A DNA stretch of 64,000 nucleotides, from contig NZ_JAUTBA010000001.1 of assembly GCF_030818895.1 (NCBI RefSeq), forward strand, positions 5,022,001 to 5,086,000. Direction: 5' to 3'. The notes under the pieces are model-generated. The model made no database searches. It saw nothing but the letters and a program-made list of their open reading frames with translations, and was not told the origin of the DNA. Shown one piece after another: positions 54,440 through 62,859 of the stretch (the first letter of the stretch is position 1; every line of letters starts with the position of its first letter). A program made the translations under genes and the position numbers. Source of the DNA: Sphingobacterium zeae. GTDB taxonomy: Bacteria; Bacteroidota; Bacteroidia; Sphingobacteriales; Sphingobacteriaceae.

Positions 54440-55960
54440 TTAATAACCTGGGTTTTGATACATACGTGCCGGATCCAGCTTATATTCATCAAAAGGAATT
54501 GGATAGTATCGGTCTTTTGTGGATATATTGGAGATTTTAGCATTCCCGTAGTCAGCCTGGCTTTTGGTCTTAAAATAAGTCACCAGTTCCTGTGCATTGT
54601 AATTACGGATGAGATCAAACCAACGTTGGTTTTCAAATGCCAGTTCCACACGGCGTTCATGCAAGATGGCCTCTTTTAACGTTGGATATTTACTACGGTA
54701 GCTCGTATTCAGCATAGCCGTTGCATAAGATGGCAACCCCGCACGTTCACGTACTTGATCCAAAAGCGCGATAGCTTCGGCATCCTTACCCAGGTGATAC
54801 TTCGCCTCGGCCAATAAGAGCATCACATCCGCGTAACGGATCAAGATCCAGTCGTTTCCGCCCCAACCATTGGTACCGGCAGCGTCACTATTATCTCTAA
54901 ATTTGGTTACAAACCAATCGTTAACCTGGGTATTCGCGGCAAACTTTACCGAGAAGGCTTTTCGTATATCGTCTTGCTCATAGTCTTTAATCAAATCTAG
55001 TTTTGCTACCTCACCAGCACCTGTAGAATTGTAACGTGAATTGATCGTCTCCCCCCGCGCCTGGTAGTTACGGGCAATACTTGAACTATAGTTTTGATCT
55101 CCTTGTTTGTACTGAATCTGAAAAACAAGTTCTTTACAACTATTTTTCTTGGTCACATCGAAAACATCCGCATAGGGGATTTCGTTCAGTTTACCAAAAG
55201 TTCGCATTTGGTAGGCCGCATTGAGGTACTGCTCTGCTTTCGCAAAATTTTCTGCACTCCCCGACGTCTGCGTAGCGCCCAAAGTGAGGTATACTTGTCC
55301 CAAAATTGCATTCACGGCCGCTTTAGATGCTCTGCCGATAACGTAATCTTTTTGTGTATTGGGAAGATTGCTGGACAAAGCCTCGGTCAAATCTTTAATG
55401 ATCTGCTCGTACACAATTGATTCTTTCTGCCGAACAGCCAATTCATTTGCTTGTTCTTTACTGGTCACCTGTACAGTAGATAATGGAATATCTCCGAATT
55501 TACGTACCAGATGGAAATATAATAATGCACGAACGAATTTCGCTTCCGCAATATAACGTCCTTTTAATTCTTCACTAGTAAAGGTCACATCGTCGACATG
55601 TGACAGAACCACATTACAGCGACTTATTGCCGCATACATAGCCGACCAATGTGTCTTGAGGTAGGTATTGCTAGGCAGCAACGAAAAGTCATTGAATTGG
55701 AAAGGCTCCCCGGCATTGGATTGATTGTCATTACGTCCTGAATTATCCGAACGTTCTTCGTTATATAATGTACTCGATTCCCCAAGTGTACTTCCCGAAC
55801 GAAGGGACTGGTAAAGACCGTTAACCGCCAAGAGCACATCATTTTCTGACTTGAAATAATCATCGATTGTGACAGCATTGGGATTTTTCTGATTTAAGAA
55901 ATCTTTGGTACATGAAGACAATGCCAACAAAACAAAGGGTAATATATATCTTTTTTTCAT
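54440..55960 (-). CDS. SusD/RagB-family nutrient uptake lipoprotein
   Basis: The 506-residue surface lipoprotein has a signal ending LALSSCTKDF (acylated Cys about residue 16) and the classical SusD start FLNQKNPNAVTIDDYFKSENDVLLAVNGLYQSLR. TPR-like helices follow, for example AKFVRALLYFHLVRKFGDIPL. The C-terminal SusD signature includes ILIRYADVMLLLAEAKYHLGKDAEAIALLDQVRERAGL, ILHERRVELAFENQRWFDLIRN and YYPIPFDEYKLDPARMYQNPGY. It pairs with the SusC gene ending 135 bases upstream. No enzyme gene is adjacent on this strand, so the substrate cannot be guessed. Confidence 0.95.
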   Translation of the reverse strand: MKKRYILPFVLLALSSCTKDFLNQKNPNAVTIDDYFKSENDVLLAVNGLYQSLRSGSTLGESSTLYNEERSDNSGRNDNQSNAGEPFQFNDFSLLPSNTYLKTHWSAMYAAISRCNVVLSHVDDVTFTSEELKGRYIAEAKFVRALLYFHLVRKFGDIPLSTVQVTSKEQANELAVRQKESIVYEQIIKDLTEALSSNLPNTQKDYVIGRASKAAVNAILGQVYLTLGATQTSGSAENFAKAEQYLNAAYQMRTFGKLNEIPYADVFDVTKKNSCKELVFQIQYKQGDQNYSSSIARNYQARGETINSRYNSTGAGEVAKLDLIKDYEQDDIRKAFSVKFAANTQVNDWFVTKFRDNSDAAGTNGWGGNDWILIRYADVMLLLAEAKYHLGKDAEAIALLDQVRERAGLPSYATAMLNTSYRSKYPTLKEAILHERRVELAFENQRWFDLIRNYNAQELVTYFKTKSQADYGNAKISNISTKDRYYPIPFDEYKLDPARMYQNPGY

Positions 55961-56095
55961 CCTGTTATTTTTTTATTTTTTACCAGTCCATGTAACCCAA
56001 GGGTGTTCATGGGACTGCATTTTACTATAATGAAGCTATTGCCATAGGTTTTTACTTAATATTTCCGCTGCACAAATAGCTCCTACACACTGCTA

Positions 56096-59000
56096 TTAGA
56101 ACGTTACTTTCACACCAAGGTTATACGATCGCACCAATGGATAAAGTCCATAATCCACACCTGGAGTTAAGTTGCCGCGTTGGTTATAATCCGGTTCCGG
56201 ATTGTAGCCTTTATATTTAGAAATCGTAAATGGATTGTCCACTGTAGCGTAGACCCTTACACCAGAAAGTGTTAGTTTTTCTGCTAGGCTTTTGGGAAGA
56301 TTATAACCCAAAGCAATATTTGTCATACGCAAGAATGAACCGTCCTGCAAATAAAAATCGGAAAGACGTGTACTGTTACTTTGCGTACCACCACGCGATG
56401 CACGGTATACTTTACCATTTCCCGGATTTTGCGCTGAACGATAACGTTGTGCCACATCTGCATATTGATTGCCGGAGCCTTCCATATTGTAGAGGTAATA
56501 ATCATAGCCATCCAGCACTTTATTACCCTGAGAGCCATTAAATGATGCCCGTAGATCAAATGCCTTATAGCGTGCGTTAACGGCAAAGCCATAGGTGAAA
56601 TTAGGATGCGGATTGCCGATCACCCGTTTATCGGCATCATTGACGATACCATTGCCGTCAACATCTTCAAAATAAAGATCTCCAGGTTGTAGCGGAGTTG
56701 TTGAAGCTGCGGAAGGTGCGACAGTTTTATAGTTTTCCTCCGTGGCAACACCCAAAACTTTAAAGCCGTAGAACATACCAATTGGACTTCCTTCTTGTGT
56801 AATATGCGTTAAGTAAGAGCGTTCAGCACCATTGGTCAAGATGGTAGAAGCTCCACCCAAATCCAACACTTTATTACGATTGACATTGATATTTCCGCTC
56901 AATCCCAATTCAAATTCATTTTTACGAATCAGTGTCGCATCAATCTGTAGATCAAAACCTTTATTCTGCACCTTCGAATTTGGCAGATTGGTCAAGATCG
57001 TCGTTGATCCAGATACAGCGGAGAGTGGCTGGTTGAATAATAAATTGAAGGAACGGCTCAGGTAGAAGTTGGTCATAATGTTGAGGCGGCCTTTTAACAA
57101 ACCGAGATCCACGCCTGCGTTGTATTGCGAGGTTGATTCCCAGCCCAATTTTGGATCGAACAGATCACTTGCTGTATAGGAAGTCTCCACTTTATCGCCA
57201 AGAATAACTCCTGCTGGCGAGTTGACAACGGATAACGCGCGATAATCACCAATATTATTATTTCCACTACGTCCCCAGCTCGCTCTTAGTTTGACCGTTG
57301 ACTGTTGTCCTAACCAATCTGTATAAAACTCCTCCTTGGATAGGGTCCAACCACCTGAAACCGATGGGAAGGTTCCCCATTTGTTATTTGGCCCGAAACG
57401 TGATGATCCATCGGTACGAATGGAAGCTGAAAGGAAATATTTGGAATCAAAGCTATAGCTTACACGGCTAAAATAAGACTGGAGCGTGGTGATGCGTTTG
57501 AACGTATCGTCTTTTAGCAATTGGAAATTAGAAGGGTCAGCCCCTTTATCCGTAATTTCCCCAATCGCATTATTATTAAAACCGTTGGCTCTCACACCTT
57601 GATAATCGTAATCTGTTCGTTGAGCTGAATAACCTAACAATGCGGATACCTGGTGTTTGCCGCCAAAGGTCTTGTTATAGTTCAACGTTGTTTCCAGCAA
57701 TTTGTCCAATTCATTTTTTGTCTTGGCATCTGCATAGGCAGCAGAAATTGCCTGTGGTGAAAATGGTTTGTTGTTTCCGTCGGATATACTTGTCGGACGG
57801 AAATAATCATACTTCTCGTCGTAGGTAGACAATCCACCGTTCACCTTGAGATTTAGGCCATCCATAATGGAAAAATCAGCAAAAGCATTGTATAAACCCC
57901 GCTTTCCACGGCGATTGTTTTTAATCTCAGTGACATAAGCCAGTGGGTTTTCAGGATTCTGGATACCGTAATTGTTCGCCGAAAGATCAGCCATCAGATA
58001 TTTAGCATAAGTCCCATCTTCATTATAAACCGGCAAAGTCGGCAGATAGATCAAAGCCGCCATGGATGGACTTCTATCGTAACGTCCGGTAGTTACCTCA
58101 TTATTGTCGTTATACGTGAACGATACATTAGCGCCAACGGTCAGTCTTTTACTCACTTTGCTATCGATATTGGCGCGGAAATTAAAGACTTTCTGATCCG
58201 TTCCGAGCATGATCCCTTGTTGATTCTGATAAGACCCGCTTAGGAAATAGCGATTTTTTTCGTTACCGCCATAGGTAGATAGATTATGACGTTGGAAAGG
58301 TGCATTACGGTATAAGGCGTCCTGCCAATCCGTATCATATTTTGCTTTTTTTGCTGTGCCAGACGCAAAGTCATAGTAGTCTTCAGGAATACTTACTGAG
58401 CCGGCATTTCCAACATTGGCAATACGTGTTTTATTATCATCAAAGCGTCTACTGTCGCTCCAGGCGATCCCTTTCGTAGCCAGAAGGTCTTTATACGAAT
58501 TGTTACGACCATCAATCAGGAGATCAATAAACTGTTCCGAATTTAGAACATCGATTTTCTTGGAAAGCTGACCAAAGCCCCCCAATACTTCGTAGTCCAC
58601 ATTACTTTTACCTTCCTTGCCACGCTTGGTCGTAATCAATACAACACCACCAGCGCCACGGGAACCATAGATCGCTGCAGAAGCGGCATCCTTTAAAACA
58701 TCGATAGACTCAATATCATTGGGGTTGATATTGAGATTGTTCCCTGCTGGATAACCATCAATAACGTACAATGGATCCGAACCAGCATTAATCGATCCCA
58801 TACCGCGAACACGCATTTTGGTGCCATCGTATGGGGCACCACTTGTCTGCATGACTTGTACGCCTGCTACCTTACCAACCAACGCCTGGGATAACTTTGG
58901 TGCGCTCAAATTGAGTTCTTCGGCCTTAACGCTGGCGATTGCGCCCGTGACATCCGACTTTCTGATCCGCTGATATCCGATAGAGATGGTCACCTCTTCC

Positions 59001-59347
59001 AGTGTGTTCTCGTCGGTATGTAAGGAAAAGATCTGCCCACTGGATTGGGTAACAGCTTGCACAAGTCTGCTATACCCAATAAAAGAAATACTGAGGTTAT
59101 CACCCATTTCGGCCTCGATCTGAAAATTCCCTTTTTCGTCAGACTGAACAGATTTTTTACTTTTCGAATTTTGAACGGTTGCTCCTGCGACAGCATTTCC
59201 TTGGGCGTCGACGACACGGCCTTTAACGATCCCCTGTGCATACGTAAATTGTGACGTGGTTAGTGTGAGCGATTTGGCTTGAACAGCGGGTGAGCTCGCT
59301 GCAATGGCACATAACAACCAAAAGACATTGTTGGCTTTAAATTTCAT
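56096..59347 (-). CDS. SusC/RagA TonB-dependent outer-membrane transporter
   Basis: The 1,083-residue importer has a signal peptide (ending SSPAVQA), a carboxypeptidase-regulatory-like domain (about residues 40-110, GIVKGRVVDAQGNAVAGATVQNSKSKKSVQSDEKGNFQIEAEMG), the TonB-box region LEEVTISIGYQRIRKSDVTGAI, a plug (about 130-240; DPLYVIDGYPAGN, IDVLKDAASAAIYGSRGAGGVVLITTKRG) and a barrel ending NLGVKVTF. It lacks an STN domain and no sigma or FecR gene is nearby. Control may be by a regulator outside the locus, and a CCGG-centred palindrome stands 81 bases upstream. Confidence 0.95.
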   Translation of the reverse strand: MKFKANNVFWLLCAIAASSPAVQAKSLTLTTSQFTYAQGIVKGRVVDAQGNAVAGATVQNSKSKKSVQSDEKGNFQIEAEMGDNLSISFIGYSRLVQAVTQSSGQIFSLHTDENTLEEVTISIGYQRIRKSDVTGAIASVKAEELNLSAPKLSQALVGKVAGVQVMQTSGAPYDGTKMRVRGMGSINAGSDPLYVIDGYPAGNNLNINPNDIESIDVLKDAASAAIYGSRGAGGVVLITTKRGKEGKSNVDYEVLGGFGQLSKKIDVLNSEQFIDLLIDGRNNSYKDLLATKGIAWSDSRRFDDNKTRIANVGNAGSVSIPEDYYDFASGTAKKAKYDTDWQDALYRNAPFQRHNLSTYGGNEKNRYFLSGSYQNQQGIMLGTDQKVFNFRANIDSKVSKRLTVGANVSFTYNDNNEVTTGRYDRSPSMAALIYLPTLPVYNEDGTYAKYLMADLSANNYGIQNPENPLAYVTEIKNNRRGKRGLYNAFADFSIMDGLNLKVNGGLSTYDEKYDYFRPTSISDGNNKPFSPQAISAAYADAKTKNELDKLLETTLNYNKTFGGKHQVSALLGYSAQRTDYDYQGVRANGFNNNAIGEITDKGADPSNFQLLKDDTFKRITTLQSYFSRVSYSFDSKYFLSASIRTDGSSRFGPNNKWGTFPSVSGGWTLSKEEFYTDWLGQQSTVKLRASWGRSGNNNIGDYRALSVVNSPAGVILGDKVETSYTASDLFDPKLGWESTSQYNAGVDLGLLKGRLNIMTNFYLSRSFNLLFNQPLSAVSGSTTILTNLPNSKVQNKGFDLQIDATLIRKNEFELGLSGNINVNRNKVLDLGGASTILTNGAERSYLTHITQEGSPIGMFYGFKVLGVATEENYKTVAPSAASTTPLQPGDLYFEDVDGNGIVNDADKRVIGNPHPNFTYGFAVNARYKAFDLRASFNGSQGNKVLDGYDYYLYNMEGSGNQYADVAQRYRSAQNPGNGKVYRASRGGTQSNSTRLSDFYLQDGSFLRMTNIALGYNLPKSLAEKLTLSGVRVYATVDNPFTISKYKGYNPEPDYNQRGNLTPGVDYGLYPLVRSYNLGVKVTF

Positions 59348-59427
59348 AAGTAGCGCATTTGATTTATGGGTACAAGATTACAAATGCTATATGAAGGCAG
59401 GGTCAATAAAACATTAACAGTTTTTAA

Positions 59428-59441
59428 CTAAACCGGGTTAG
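59428..59441. promoter_or_regulatory. CCGG-centred imperfect palindrome upstream of SusC
   Basis: CTAAACCGGGTTAG has outer arms CTAA/TTAG and a CCGG core with one mismatched pair. It resembles a LacI-type operator without meeting the full pattern. It lies 81 bases before the SusC start at 59347. Confidence 0.3.
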
Positions 59442-59485
59442 CACGCTATAAAAACTTAACAAAAGGATAACAAAAAACCTAAGAT

Positions 59486-59803
59486 TTATTGCTTAGGCTT
59501 CCCACTAAAAGCACTATAAATCCATAAAATCAGAAGATATAAAGTAGCCGCAAAAAGAATATTGCCGATCAATTTTAGAGGTTCAAACTCATGGTATCCG
59601 ACTTGCTCATTAAGATCAAGGCTATAGCCGCTTCCCTCTCTATAGAATATCCATGGAAATCCTACCGTTAAATTGCCATCGACATCCAGCTCATTGTGAT
59701 AGAAACAAACTGTCATAATAGCAAAAATACCAATAGTACCAACAAGCACTTTGAATAATGCTGGCACTATTGATGTTTTACGTTGTTCAGGTTTTGCATG
59801 CAT
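59486..59803 (-). CDS. Small membrane protein of unknown function
   Basis: I do not recognise this protein. The frame is open to 59845, but the ATG at 59803-59801 (MHAKPEQRKTSIVPALFKVLVG) is a likely start, giving 105 residues. It has two membrane helices, about residues 12-33 and 76-98, joined by a periplasmic or cytosolic loop with YHNELDVDGNLTVGFPWIFYREGSGYSLDLNEQVGYHEFEP. The tail is basic (SAFSGKPKQ). It has no recognisable partner. The neighbouring minus-strand gene encodes another unknown small protein 125 bases away. Confidence 0.55.
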   Translation of the reverse strand: MHAKPEQRKTSIVPALFKVLVGTIGIFAIMTVCFYHNELDVDGNLTVGFPWIFYREGSGYSLDLNEQVGYHEFEPLKLIGNILFAATLYLLILWIYSAFSGKPKQ

Positions 59804-59927
59804 GATTAAATATAGCAATTCATTTTGATTGCATGTTATAATCACTATAGGTACCTTGGCATTGACTAGCTCGTTCTACACATTTTGATCGTCGTATTTT
59901 ACAAGGTTGATCAAACTTAACATAGAT

Positions 59928-60257
59928 TTATGCTGTATCCTTCCCATCATCTCCTTTCATGATAAGATGGATGCGGTCCTCTAAAACTCTTTTATGCCAA
60001 GCATCCAATAGCGATCTTGTTTTTCCGACAAGGTCTCCCCCCTCATTCGTCTCCATCATTTTCACCCACTCTTCTGCAAATTCCCCATATTCAACGATAC
60101 TATTTTCGGACTGCGTATATTGGATCAAATATTCCATCGCAAATACATTAGCCCAACGGTCGGGGTGTATTGGATCACACATATACTCAGCAATGTCAAT
60201 CTTATCAAATAGATTGTATGCTACCCCGCCAAGATATCTTTTATGGATGGCATCCAT
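59928..60257 (-). CDS. Small acidic protein of unknown function
   Basis: This is a 109-residue cytosolic protein with no signal peptide and no membrane helix. The sequence is helical and mixed-charge (MDAIHKRYLGGVAYNLFDKIDIAEYMCDPIHPDRWANVFAMEYLIQYTQSENSIVEYGEFAEEWVKMMETNEGG), ending in a charged tail, MKGDDGKDTA. I recognise no family. Size and composition would suit a small regulator or an immunity-type protein, but nothing nearby supports either. The ATG at 60257 is the only sensible start. Confidence 0.5.
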   Translation of the reverse strand: MDAIHKRYLGGVAYNLFDKIDIAEYMCDPIHPDRWANVFAMEYLIQYTQSENSIVEYGEFAEEWVKMMETNEGGDLVGKTRSLLDAWHKRVLEDRIHLIMKGDDGKDTA

Positions 60258-60317
60258 AACAATGAATTCGCCTATACATTACTATTATTCATATATATTG
60301 CTATTGGTATTCATTGC

Positions 60318-60355
60318 CCAGATTCTGTATATACAAGAGTCCAGATTCTGTATAT
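60318..60355. repeat. Two copies of a 15-base direct repeat
   Basis: CCAGATTCTGTATAT occurs at 60318-60332 and 60341-60355, a period of 23 bases (about two helical turns). It lies between the divergent genes ending at 60257 and starting at 60457, so it may be a binding site for a regulator of either. Confidence 0.5.
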
Positions 60356-60456
60356 CCCACGTGCTATTTACTGGCGAACTTTGGTATAAAATGATTGAGA
60401 AAAGTAAAAGCCTGTTAAGGTGAACCATTAATCGCAGCAGATAAATTGTCAATAAC

Positions 60457-60963
60457 ATGAGAGGAGATAAAATATACTATTGGACTTATAAAATCATACG
60501 ATGCGGAATGATCCTATTCTGGCTCTATGTTGGCATGGACAAGATATGGATCCATGAAGCATTTGAGCTCTCTTTAGTTCAACAACCACTTATCGGTGAC
60601 TTTGCTCCAATCCTTTCCTGGCTGATGCCACTGCTTGAGATCTTGCTGGCAATCTTGCTTTTCATGCCAAATAGGAAATTGGAATCTCTGGGCTGGAAAC
60701 TTTCACTTCTATTGATTCTACTGTTTAGCATCTATATCGCATTGGGCGTAAATGGTATACTCAAAAATGCACCTTGCATGTGCAGCAGTTTTCTGACAAA
60801 CGTTAATCGGATCACACATTTATGGATCAATGGTATTCTATTTATCGTGTCGCTTATTGCATTTTTTATCCGTACAAAGATTCTAAATAAAGGTATGCAA
60901 TCAACTAAAAATAAATATTATATAAATAATCAGACTGTAGTTTCAGGAAAAAACTATGGTTAA
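60457..60963 (+). CDS. MauE/DoxX-like redox-associated membrane protein
   Basis: This 168-residue protein has four membrane helices (about residues 13-30, 47-68, 76-98 and 123-145). The start MRGDKIYYWTYKIIRCGMILFWLYVGMDKIWIHEAFELSLVQQPLIGDFAPILSWLMPLLEILLAILLF is typical of the Bacteroidota MauE/DoxX group. The Cys pair in NAPCMCSSFLTNVNRITHLWINGILFI matches the redox-type CxC motif of that group. Such proteins are linked to disulfide or quinone redox processes. The next gene, encoding a small secreted protein, follows after 85 bases, and this pairing recurs in Bacteroidota. Confidence 0.75.
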   Translation: MRGDKIYYWTYKIIRCGMILFWLYVGMDKIWIHEAFELSLVQQPLIGDFAPILSWLMPLLEILLAILLFMPNRKLESLGWKLSLLLILLFSIYIALGVNGILKNAPCMCSSFLTNVNRITHLWINGILFIVSLIAFFIRTKILNKGMQSTKNKYYINNQTVVSGKNYG

Positions 60964-61033
60964 TTATAAACCCAAATTGTCGCAGACCAAGAAGTATTTA
61001 AAAAAGAAAAATAAAAGCGGTCTGCTGTACAGA

Positions 61034-61040
61034 AAGGAGG
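61034..61040 (+). promoter_or_regulatory. Ribosome-binding site that fixes the start of the secreted peptide gene
   Basis: AAGGAGG at 61034-61040 is a strong Shine-Dalgarno sequence 8 bases before the ATG at 61049. Strong sites of this kind are unusual in Bacteroidota. It decides against the longer reading frame that begins at 60956 inside the MauE-like gene. Confidence 0.8.
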
Positions 61041-61048
61041 ATAGTCAT

Positions 61049-61432
61049 ATGACTAGTATCTTCAATCGCAAAGGCTACATGATGTTAGCGATAGCCTTCG
61101 CAGTATGTTTCAATGGTGCAAAAGCTGTTGAAAAATTATCCGGCAAATCTTTTGCCAGCGTGATGCTTTACTTCCATGGCGATTCTTCGGATCCGTCACA
61201 AGTACAGGACGAGTCGAATTGGACCACTACACCCAACGGTCAAGATTGTAATGGAAACAGTAAAGCTTGTGCGCAAGAGGTCGATTCCAGTGATTTAACA
61301 TCTACTGGACAATTGGATCCTGCCAAAATACAACTTGGTGCGCAAGAAAGCAGTCCTTCTTCCAACGATTATATTCCGACCAGGACAGGAGGTAGTAGCA
61401 CAACGGCATTTAATCCGATCAACAGGGATTAA
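61049..61432 (+). CDS. Small secreted protein, DUF6520-like
   Basis: The start at 61049 is fixed by the AAGGAGG site, giving 127 residues. A signal peptide (MTSIFNRKGYMMLAIAFAVCFNGAKA) is followed by a short mature region: KLSGKSFASVMLYFHGDSSDPSQVQDESNWTTTPNGQDCNGNSKACAQEVDSSDL. The single Cys pair (CNGNSKAC) and the pattern of an aromatic, Ser/Asp-rich stretch and a NW..TP..C..... motif resemble the DUF6520 family of Bacteroidota. The tail is Ser/Thr/Pro-rich. Beside a MauE-like redox gene, the disulfide may be the functional point, but no activity is known. Confidence 0.65.
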   Translation: MTSIFNRKGYMMLAIAFAVCFNGAKAVEKLSGKSFASVMLYFHGDSSDPSQVQDESNWTTTPNGQDCNGNSKACAQEVDSSDLTSTGQLDPAKIQLGAQESSPSSNDYIPTRTGGSSTTAFNPINRD

Positions 61433-61461
61433 TTTCTGATCTGCACATATTTTCACATTGA

Positions 61462-61482
61462 ACGGCCCCATTTAGGGGCCGT
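61462..61482. terminator. Terminator between secreted peptide gene and SusD gene
   Basis: ACGGCCCC (61462-61469) and GGGGCCGT (61475-61482) form a perfect GC-rich stem with a five-base loop, placed between two convergent genes whose stops are at 61432 and 61488. Confidence 0.75.
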
Positions 61483-61487
61483 ATTGG

Positions 61488-62849
61488 TTATTTCGGATTC
61501 TGCGGCATGCCAGTTTCCAGTATAACATCATAAGGTAAAGGTAGGGCAAAACGATTTTCGTTGGGTTTGAGGGTATAAACCTGTCCGGCAACACTGCGTA
61601 CAATCGAGATATTCCGCTCCTCGAGGTTCAGCCGCTTGATATCCATCCAGCGCAGCCCCCTAAACAGGAGTTCCTTCCGCCGCTCATTCAATACCAGCTC
61701 CAACGCACTCTTTGGGTCGCTAACCTCATAAGGTTGGAAACTGCCGCTTTTATATCGTGTCGATAGTAGTTTATTCAGCAACGCGATGCCATCTTTCACT
61801 TGCCCCGACCTTACAAGACTTTCTGCCTGCATCAGCATGACCTCATCCGTAGCAATGCCAGCAAAAAGTGCTTCTGCCGGATTGTAATTCCCCTTGAAGT
61901 TGATTATTCCGGCTCCATTATTCTTAAAATACAACACTTTTCGCAGATCGTTCCCAGCATAGGAATTGTATACCGTTGGATCCACAAATGCGCGCGATAC
62001 AGCCAAATAGTTTACACTTAACTCTTGGTAGAAGTCAATTTCCTTATTGAATTTTTCAAATGGATAGGTGGCGTTTTGATTTACCTGTTTGTCGTCATTG
62101 AAGTCAATCAGCTCACTTCGGTTTTCCAGATAAAGCCTACTGTACTGACCGACCATTACATAACTTCTTTTGGACAGAAAATAACGGGCAAGCATACCGT
62201 AGACACTTGATTTTGCAGGTCTGTTCACATGTATAGTTTTGTTAGGTAATAGCTCCGCGGCTTGCAATAGGTCGGCTTCTACCCTTTCATAACATTGTTT
62301 AACGGAACTACGGACAGACTTTTTATTAAAGTCTGCCGATTCCCGAAGCACAATACCAAGGTCAGCGTCCGCGGTGGACTCATTATACGCTTTGGCGTAT
62401 GTCCATAGTAAATTCAAATATTGGCTCGCCCGGAAGAACAATGCAGACCCCAGTACCTGATCGTATTGCTGGGCATTGTCGGCGGTACGGCCGATTTTCT
62501 TCAGTAAATCGATCACAAGATTGCTATTGTAAACGACTGTATACCCTTTTGCCCAGTCATTGTTGTAATAGTATTCGTCATTGTCCCAAATATAGTTTCG
62601 TCTGTATACTTCCTGCAGACTGTTGAACTGTGTTTCCGTGAGTGCGTAGTTGTCGGATGCCGCTTCGCTCATGGAGGATAAGCCGGCGTTCATACTTTGG
62701 GCGTTGTCCAATATACGTTGTAGATCTTCTAGGGTACGTGGTACCACCATAGAAGCATTCGCCTTTTCTTCCAGAAACTTTTTACAGGACGACGCCATGA
62801 TAACCATCATAAGTCCTAGTAAAAACACATAGTATTTTATCTTTTTCAT
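61488..62849 (-). CDS. SusD/RagB-family nutrient uptake lipoprotein
   Basis: The 453-residue surface lipoprotein has a signal ending MASSCKKF (acylated Cys about residue 22). The body matches the SusD family: FLEEKANASMVVPRTLEDLQRILDNAQSMNAG near the start, GSALFFRASQYLNLLWTYAKAYNE, ATDEVMLMQAESLVRSGQVKDGIALLNKLL, LVLNERRKELLFRGLRWMDIKRLN, and FALPLPYDVILETGMPQNPK at the end. It is slightly shorter than most. Its SusC partner ends 10 bases upstream, so the two form one operon running in from outside the window. Confidence 0.93.
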   Translation of the reverse strand: MKKIKYYVFLLGLMMVIMASSCKKFLEEKANASMVVPRTLEDLQRILDNAQSMNAGLSSMSEAASDNYALTETQFNSLQEVYRRNYIWDNDEYYYNNDWAKGYTVVYNSNLVIDLLKKIGRTADNAQQYDQVLGSALFFRASQYLNLLWTYAKAYNESTADADLGIVLRESADFNKKSVRSSVKQCYERVEADLLQAAELLPNKTIHVNRPAKSSVYGMLARYFLSKRSYVMVGQYSRLYLENRSELIDFNDDKQVNQNATYPFEKFNKEIDFYQELSVNYLAVSRAFVDPTVYNSYAGNDLRKVLYFKNNGAGIINFKGNYNPAEALFAGIATDEVMLMQAESLVRSGQVKDGIALLNKLLSTRYKSGSFQPYEVSDPKSALELVLNERRKELLFRGLRWMDIKRLNLEERNISIVRSVAGQVYTLKPNENRFALPLPYDVILETGMPQNPK

Positions 62850-62859
62850 CGCTGATCGT

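Noticed and set aside
60956..61048. Longer start for the secreted protein gene
   Set aside because: It would add 31 basic residues before the signal peptide and overlap the MauE-like gene, while AAGGAGG directly precedes the ATG at 61049.
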